From an uncultured Dokdonia sp. (GTDB lineage: Bacteria; Bacteroidota; Bacteroidia; Flavobacteriales; Flavobacteriaceae): 64,000 nt of DNA. Each line of letters opens with the position of its first letter. The stretch's first letter is position 1. The notes under the pieces are model-generated. The model searched no databases. It saw nothing but the letters and a program-made list of their open reading frames with translations, and was not told where the DNA came from. The DNA lies in contig NZ_CANLOB010000002.1 of assembly GCF_947492815.1 (NCBI RefSeq), positions 248,001 through 312,000 on the forward strand, given 5' to 3'. Below, one piece after another: positions 58,903 through 64,000 of the stretch. The translations under genes and the position numbers were made by a program.

Positions 58903-61502
58903 TGAAAAGAGATGGCCGTCAGGAACCGGTCATGTTTGATAAAATTACCGCAAGAGTAAAAAAATTATGCTATGGGTTAAGTAATTTTGTGGATCCTGTA
59001 AAGATTTCGATGCGTGTTATCGAAGGTCTTTATGATGGAGTTACTACAAGTGAACTTGATAATCTTGCAGCAGAAACAGCAGCGTCAATGACCACAAGTC
59101 ATCCTGATTATGCAAAACTTGCAGCGCGTATCTCTGTATCAAACCTACATAAAAATACAAAAAAGTCTTTCTCAGAAGTGATGACAGACTTATATGAGTA
59201 TGTAAACCCTCGTACAGGGAAAGAAGCTCCAATGATTGCAGATGATGTTTATCAAGTAATGATGGACAATAAAGATGCAATTGATTCTATGATTATTTAT
59301 AATCGTGATTTTGGATACGATTATTTTGGATTCAAAACATTAGAGCGTTCATACCTTTTAAAAATAAATGGTAAAATTGCCGAGCGTCCACAACATATGT
59401 TAATGCGTGTGTCTATAGGAATTCACTTGAATGACTTAGATGCAGCAAGAGAAACATATGAGTTGATGTCTAAAAAATATTTTACACACGCAACACCTAC
59501 CTTGTTTAATTCAGGGACGCCAAAACCACAAATGTCATCTTGTTTCCTACTGACAATGAAAGAAGACAGTATAGATGGTATTTATGATACGCTTAAACAA
59601 ACTGCAAAAATTTCGCAAAGTGCAGGAGGGATAGGATTATCTATTCATAATATCCGTGCAAAAGGATCGTATATAGGAGGAACTAATGGTACTTCTAATG
59701 GAATTGTTCCTATGCTTAAAGTATTTAATGATACAGCAAGATATGTAGATCAAGGAGGAGGAAAGCGTAAAGGTTCTTTTGCAATGTATATGGAACCATG
59801 GCATGCAGATATCTTTGATTTCTTAGACCTTAAGAAGAATCACGGAGCCGAAGAAATGAGAGCGCGTGATTTATTTTATGCAATGTGGATTTCAGATCTG
59901 TTCATGAAAAGAGTGCAAGAAGATGGGCCATGGACTTTGATGTGTCCAAACGAATGTCCTAATCTTTTTGACGTGTATGGAGATGAGTTTGAAGCGCTGT
60001 ATACAAAATATGAAGAGGAAGGTAAAGGTCGTAGAACGATTAAGGCTCGCGAACTTTGGGAGAAAATTATGGAATCTCAAATTGAGACAGGAACTCCATA
60101 TATGCTTTATAAGGATGCAGCAAACCGTAAATCTAATCAGAAGAATCTTGGAACAATACGTTCATCAAATTTATGTACAGAGATTCTTGAGTATACATCA
60201 CCAGATGAGATAGCAGTATGTAACCTTGCTTCTATAGCGCTTCCTATGTTTATTAAAGATGGTGCTTTTGATCATCAAGAACTATATAACATTACAGTAA
60301 GAGCGACTAAAAACTTAAATACTGTTATAGATCGTAACTACTATCCAGTTAAAGAAGCAGAAAATTCAAATATGCGTCATCGTCCTATTGGATTAGGAGT
60401 GCAGGGATTAGCAGATACATTTATCAAACTGCGTTTGCCTTTTACAAGTGATGAAGCAAAAAAATTGAATCAAGAGATTTTTGAAACACTTTATTTTGCA
60501 GCAGTAACAGCTTCTAAAGATTTAGCGATCAAAGAAGGTGCATACTCATCATTTGAAGGGTCTCCAATATCAAAAGGAGAATTCCAATATAATCTTTGGA
60601 ATATAAAAGATGAAGAATTAAGTGGTCGTTGGGATTGGGCATCACTGCGTAAAGAAGTGATGGAGTACGGAGTGCGTAACTCATTATTAGTTGCTCCTAT
60701 GCCTACTGCCTCTACATCTCAAATTTTAGGGAATAACGAAGCGTTTGAGCCTTATACATCAAATATTTATACACGTCGTGTATTATCAGGAGAGTTTATT
60801 GTTGTAAATAAACACCTTCTTGAAGATCTAGTGTCACTTAATCTTTGGAATGATGATCTAAAAGCAGCGATCATGCGCGCTAATGGATCTATTCAAGGAA
60901 TTGATGTAATTCCTCAAGAATTAAAAGAACTGTACAAAACAGTTTGGGAGATGAGTATGAAAGATATCATAGATATGTCTCGTCATAGAGGATACTTTAT
61001 TGATCAGTCTCAATCACTGAACTTGTTTATGGAAGGTGCAAACTTTGCAAAACTGACATCAATGCATTTCTATGCATGGCAAAGCGGATTAAAAACAGGT
61101 ATGTATTACCTACGTACAAAATCTGCTGTAGATGCTAAGAAATTTACACTGTCTGCAGAGAAGAAAAGTGCGCCAAAACCTGCACAGCAGCAAGTAGCCG
61201 CTAGAGCTGCTCAAAAGCTAACAGCAACGCAACAACCAGTAACGCCACTTCCGTCATCAAATACTACAAATGTATCATCACAAGTAGTAGAGCATGCGCA
61301 AGCAGCTGCTGAGATGCAAGTACAGATGAGTTTAGAGGAGCCATCAGCTTCTTATGAAGTACAACAATCAAATCTTCAAGGGCAAACACAAACTTCATCA
61401 GCGCCTAATACAGCGCCTATGACGCCAGAAGAGATGAAAGCAATTATAGCACAAGCAAAAGCATCTCAAGGAGATGATGACTGCTTAATGTGTGGTTCTT
61501 AA
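58893..61502 (+). CDS. nrdA: Ribonucleotide reductase class Ia, large (alpha) subunit
   Basis: 869 residues. An ATP-cone occupies the N-terminus ([20 protein letters not shown]). The active-site set: [14 protein letters not shown] (Cys), [22 protein letters not shown] (Asn, Cys, Glu), and the C-terminal shuttle cysteines in DDDCLMCGS. It reduces NDPs to dNDPs with NrdB. The tail after residue 750 is a long Ala/Gln-rich linker ([13 protein letters not shown]...), a flexible arm for the C-terminal Cys pair. Followed by a perfect hairpin at 61546-61579. Confidence 0.97.
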   Translation: MYVVKRDGRQEPVMFDKITARVKKLCYGLSNFVDPVKISMRVIEGLYDGVTTSELDNLAAETAASMTTSHPDYAKLAARISVSNLHKNTKKSFSEVMTDLYEYVNPRTGKEAPMIADDVYQVMMDNKDAIDSMIIYNRDFGYDYFGFKTLERSYLLKINGKIAERPQHMLMRVSIGIHLNDLDAARETYELMSKKYFTHATPTLFNSGTPKPQMSSCFLLTMKEDSIDGIYDTLKQTAKISQSAGGIGLSIHNIRAKGSYIGGTNGTSNGIVPMLKVFNDTARYVDQGGGKRKGSFAMYMEPWHADIFDFLDLKKNHGAEEMRARDLFYAMWISDLFMKRVQEDGPWTLMCPNECPNLFDVYGDEFEALYTKYEEEGKGRRTIKARELWEKIMESQIETGTPYMLYKDAANRKSNQKNLGTIRSSNLCTEILEYTSPDEIAVCNLASIALPMFIKDGAFDHQELYNITVRATKNLNTVIDRNYYPVKEAENSNMRHRPIGLGVQGLADTFIKLRLPFTSDEAKKLNQEIFETLYFAAVTASKDLAIKEGAYSSFEGSPISKGEFQYNLWNIKDEELSGRWDWASLRKEVMEYGVRNSLLVAPMPTASTSQILGNNEAFEPYTSNIYTRRVLSGEFIVVNKHLLEDLVSLNLWNDDLKAAIMRANGSIQGIDVIPQELKELYKTVWEMSMKDIIDMSRHRGYFIDQSQSLNLFMEGANFAKLTSMHFYAWQSGLKTGMYYLRTKSAVDAKKFTLSAEKKSAPKPAQQQVAARAAQKLTATQQPVTPLPSSNTTNVSSQVVEHAQAAAEMQVQMSLEEPSASYEVQQSNLQGQTQTSSAPNTAPMTPEEMKAIIAQAKASQGDDDCLMCGS

Positions 61503-61545
61503 TATCTCTTTTGCAAAAGCAAAAATAATACGAAGTGTTAATAGA

Positions 61546-61579
61546 AAAACCCAGTTTTCAAATTTGAAAACTGGGTTTT
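61546..61579 (+). terminator. Terminator after nrdA
   Basis: AAAACCCAGTTTTCAAA / TTTGAAAACTGGGTTTT, perfect 17-base palindromic arms, then G. Confidence 0.85.
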
Positions 61580-61643
61580 GTCATGTATACGACTAAGTGT
61601 ATCTATTTTTATTATATATTGATCTAAAAAACAATGATAGCCT

Positions 61644-62153
61644 ATGGAAGAAGATATTAAAGATATTTCTGAGTATTTACAATGCTCTTTATGTGCTTCG
61701 GCTATGGAAGAGCACTATATCTTTTGTATCTCTTGTGGGTATCCAGAAAAAGGATCAGAAGAAGAACAAACAAAATTTCATGCACGTCGTATACTAGATG
61801 TACGTAATTCTAGTGACGCACGACAAGGAATTACTGGGGCACGTAATATATTGTTTATTATTGCTGGGATAAATTTTCTCTGGGGGATTTATTATTTCTT
61901 CCAAAGTGATCAAGATCTCTCATTACTTATTTATTTTACAATCTTATCTGTTATTTATTTAGTGCTAGGGTATTGGTCACAGCAAAAATCATTGATAGCG
62001 TTAATCTTAGGGTTGCTCGTATATCTTACAGTGATTGTGCTCGGGGCTATTTATGAACCTTCATCTATCATAACTGGTTTGCTTTTGAAAGTTTTTGTAA
62101 TTGTTTATTTGGCCAGAGGAATTAATGCAGCATTACAAATAAAAAATACCTAG
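61644..62153 (+). CDS. Zinc-ribbon membrane protein (169 aa)
   Basis: N-terminal zinc ribbon: LQCSLCASAMEEHYIFCISCGYPEKG (CxxC ... CxxC), then four hydrophobic helices (about 68-88, 93-108, 112-135, 140-155). Family not named. It shares one base with the next gene (TAGTG), which also begins with a zinc ribbon and is a membrane protease, so they act together. Confidence 0.75.
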   Translation: MEEDIKDISEYLQCSLCASAMEEHYIFCISCGYPEKGSEEEQTKFHARRILDVRNSSDARQGITGARNILFIIAGINFLWGIYYFFQSDQDLSLLIYFTILSVIYLVLGYWSQQKSLIALILGLLVYLTVIVLGAIYEPSSIITGLLLKVFVIVYLARGINAALQIKNT

Positions 62154-62926
62154 TGGAAGAAACCCCAACACCTATAAATTATTGCCTTCATTGCTCAGCC
62201 TCGTTGCCAACTATTGCAAAATTTTGCTCTCAGTGTGGTACATCTGTTATTGTTCCTGTGCATAAAGGAGTTCAGAAGAGTGTCTATTACATCATCGCTT
62301 TTTATTTAGCATTTCTCTTATTGGCTATTATAAATGTTGCAGTCTTTAGTAATGGATTTAGCTTTCTCTCTGAGGTTGTTGTAGAGGCTATTTTTATCTT
62401 AATGACACTGGGGTTTTGCTTGTTAGATTGGAAAAATATCATGAAGTTATATCAACTACCACATATAGAGGTAAAAGGAGTGTTGATGATGTTTTTGGTT
62501 CCTATAGGAAGCGCTTTTCTGGTATATTATGGTATTGAGTGGTTAAATGATGCATTGGGTTGGTATGATGAAAATATATTTGGTGAATACATACGCTATA
62601 AAAACACCTTATTTTGGGCAATTTTATTTACAGCGATACTACCTCCTATTTTTGAGGAACTTGCCTTTAGAGGATTTTTATTTAATGAAATGCGTAAAGT
62701 AAGCTCTGTTCAAGTAACTATCATTGCTACTTCTTTTCTTTTTGCGCTCGTTCACTTCTCTTTTATTTCTTTTATCTGGATTTTTCCATTTGGATTGTTT
62801 TTGGGGTATTTGAGACAGCGGTACAATACTTTGTGGTTATCTATGGTAGTACATTTTATACATAATTTTATAGTATTAATGCTAGACTATGCATATTTCA
62901 ATCCTAATATACTTGAAGCTTTTTGA
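62153..62926 (+). CDS. CPBP-family intramembrane metalloprotease with zinc ribbon
   Basis: 257 residues from a GTG start overlapping the previous stop. N-terminal zinc ribbon CLHCSASLPTIAKFCSQCG, then 7 or so membrane helices. CPBP (Abi) motifs: FEELAFRGFLFNEM (EExxxR), ALVHFSFISFIW (His) and VVHFIHNFI (His). CPBP proteases process prenylated or other membrane proteins, and in some bacteria bacteriocin precursors. Follows the zinc-ribbon membrane protein; convergent with the chromate transporter. Confidence 0.85.
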   Translation: MEETPTPINYCLHCSASLPTIAKFCSQCGTSVIVPVHKGVQKSVYYIIAFYLAFLLLAIINVAVFSNGFSFLSEVVVEAIFILMTLGFCLLDWKNIMKLYQLPHIEVKGVLMMFLVPIGSAFLVYYGIEWLNDALGWYDENIFGEYIRYKNTLFWAILFTAILPPIFEELAFRGFLFNEMRKVSSVQVTIIATSFLFALVHFSFISFIWIFPFGLFLGYLRQRYNTLWLSMVVHFIHNFIVLMLDYAYFNPNILEAF

Positions 62927-62987
62927 TGTAATATTCGGATGTATCCTCTAGCGCTTCGCTTTCCAAATGGTCGTGAATCTCATAAGT

Positions 62988-63020
62988 TCGCTTTCGCGAA
63001 CCTGCCTGCCGGTAGGCAGG
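62988..63020. repeat. Intergenic palindromes between convergent genes
   Basis: TTCGCTTTCGCGAA (degenerate relative of CGCTTTCGCGAAAGCG) followed by CCTGCCTGCCGGTAGGCAGG at 63001-63020, an inverted repeat. Bidirectional termination is likely. The second repeat has the look of a dispersed REP-type element. Confidence 0.6.
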
Positions 63021-63043
63021 AGCATATATAACAGGCATTTCTT

Positions 63044-64000
63044 CTATATAAGTTGTAATAGATATCCAAGAATTGCGCCACCAGCAATAAGCCACATCAC
63101 ACTTATTTTCCATTTACTGAATATAAAGAAAGCACTGATACCAGCGATGACAAAAGCACGCCAATCAGTAAGGGTGTCTATACTCATGGTGATTAATACG
63201 GAAAGCATGACGGCAACAGCAGCAACATTTACAGTATCAAGAAAGTAACTTAATATTTTTGAAGAACGCATTTTAGATACAAAAGGATTCAGGATCAATA
63301 CAAATAAGAAAGAAGGTAAGAAAATACCTGTGGTGGCAGCTAATGCTCCTCCAAACCCAGAAAGCTGATACCCTATAAAAGTAGCTGTAGAGAGTACGGG
63401 ACCAGGTGTAAATTGACCAACAGCAATGGCATCTATAAGTTCGGTTCTGGTGAGCCAGCCTTTGGTGACGAGTTCTGCATCTAAATAGGCAAACAAGACA
63501 TAACCACTTCCATAAAGAATAGCACCTACTTTAAGGAATGTCAAAAACACCTTAAATACAGGTGTTTTAAGAAGTAATGAAGAAGCTACTATTGGAAAAG
63601 GAATAATTGCCTTTGTTGTATTTGTTTTTGATTTTAGATAAAAATATAGAGTGCCTATAACGCCAGCACCTAATAACGCAAGTACTTCGTGTACGCCTAA
63701 TAATGCTGCGATTAATACAAGTATTCCGATCACGACAAGATCTGTTGTTTTGATGGCTTTCTTTCCTAGTTTTAATATAGCTGAAGCTATAATTGCCAAT
63801 ACAGCGGGCTTTATTCCAAAAAGGAAAGGAGCGACCTCAGGTAATTCTCCATATGATACATATAAATAGGCAAGCAATGCGGTGATGATAACTGCAGGAA
63901 TGATAAAAGCAATTCCAGCAACAAAGAGTCCTTTGCTTCCTGCACGTTCATGACCGCAGTGCATGGTCATTTCTGTTGAGTTAGGACCCGGAATAAGATT
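63044..64000 (-). CDS. chrA: Chromate transporter ChrA-like, 5' end beyond the window
   Basis: The minus-strand frame is open to the window's edge: the earliest visible part reads NLIPGPNSTEMTMHCGHERAGSKGLF, the conserved PGP/PGPN loop of chromate ion transporters, so the ATG at 63970 is internal. About 318 residues are visible, with 8-10 membrane segments and a second PGP motif, QFTPGPVLSTATFIGYQLSG (about 168-187), indicating both CHR domains. It exports chromate/sulfate across the inner membrane. Convergent with the CPBP gene. Confidence 0.88.
   Translation of the reverse strand, partial: NLIPGPNSTEMTMHCGHERAGSKGLFVAGIAFIIPAVIITALLAYLYVSYGELPEVAPFLFGIKPAVLAIIASAILKLGKKAIKTTDLVVIGILVLIAALLGVHEVLALLGAGVIGTLYFYLKSKTNTTKAIIPFPIVASSLLLKTPVFKVFLTFLKVGAILYGSGYVLFAYLDAELVTKGWLTRTELIDAIAVGQFTPGPVLSTATFIGYQLSGFGGALAATTGIFLPSFLFVLILNPFVSKMRSSKILSYFLDTVNVAAVAVMLSVLITMSIDTLTDWRAFVIAGISAFFIFSKWKISVMWLIAGGAILGYLLQLI

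Noticed and set aside
1..64000. CRISPR arrays, tRNA or rRNA genes
   Set aside because: No regularly spaced repeats with unique spacers were seen, and no cloverleaf or rRNA-like segment was recognised by eye.

Overview
The window comes from a low-G+C member of the Bacteroidetes, most likely a marine Flavobacteriaceae. Seen in the sequence: AT-rich DNA, -7 promoter boxes of the TAnnTTTG type, many lipoproteins with Bacteroidetes-style signal peptides, a glycine-zipper OmpA protein, the gene order nrdB-nrdA, and the palindrome CGCTTTCGCGAAAGCG in intergenic DNA. I did not search a database, so the genus is not assigned.

Layout. About 1-50,640 is an accessory island; about 50,700-64,000 looks like ordinary chromosome. 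The island is organised around an overlapping pair of tyrosine recombinases (Int1, XerD-like and fully catalytic; Int2, related but lacking the catalytic Arg I and the nucleophilic Tyr). The pair is present twice in full (copy A 2-1763, 5' end outside the window; copy C 33334-35158). There are also two 3' remnants of Int2 (B 7005-7373; D 36389-36690) and one internal fragment (20768-21740). Copies A, B and D are followed by a conserved tail of about 140 bases with two hairpins; the second (TTACGG-N4-CCGTAA) is also found after copy C. After each tail the sequence changes abruptly to a different cargo: (1) a secreted protein plus glycerate kinase/HAD/metallo-beta-lactamase/thymidylate-kinase-like genes; (2) SLATT + Hachiman (HamA, HamB) + a zinc-ribbon/HEPN protein; (3) a frameshifted lipoprotein; (4) a module of PIN nuclease, sacsin-like GHKL ATPase, AlbA/Schlafen-HEPN protein and a second GHKL ATPase, followed by UPF0489 and LRAT-like proteins. 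I read this as a recombinase unit that has accreted repeatedly and carries mostly defence genes.

Between the recombinase copies lie a ParE-type toxin-antitoxin pair and a DDE transposase; a HEPN/YegP pair; two orphan Rhs C-terminal toxin cassettes with immunity genes; and a GG-leader RiPP-like precursor. There is also a mobilisation module (lipoprotein, VirD4/TraG-like coupling ATPase, accessory protein, relaxase with a -1 frameshift at A_AAA_AAG, then an FRG-domain pair and an inverted-repeat region that could be oriT) and a control unit (XRE repressor, palindromic operator, AAA-type ATPase) just upstream of copy C. A pair of unrecognised minus-strand genes occurs twice (19327-20353 and 48972-50055); the second copy sits beside a truncated Dam methylase at the presumed right end of the island.

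The chromosomal part holds a cluster of small envelope and stress proteins driven by four promoters with the same 38-base architecture, an OmpA lipoprotein, a DJ-1/PfpI gene broken by one base, an HPF-like protein, an M28 peptidase, class Ia ribonucleotide reductase (nrdB, nrdA), two zinc-ribbon membrane proteins (one a CPBP protease) and a chromate transporter that runs off the right edge. No tRNA, rRNA or CRISPR array was recognised.
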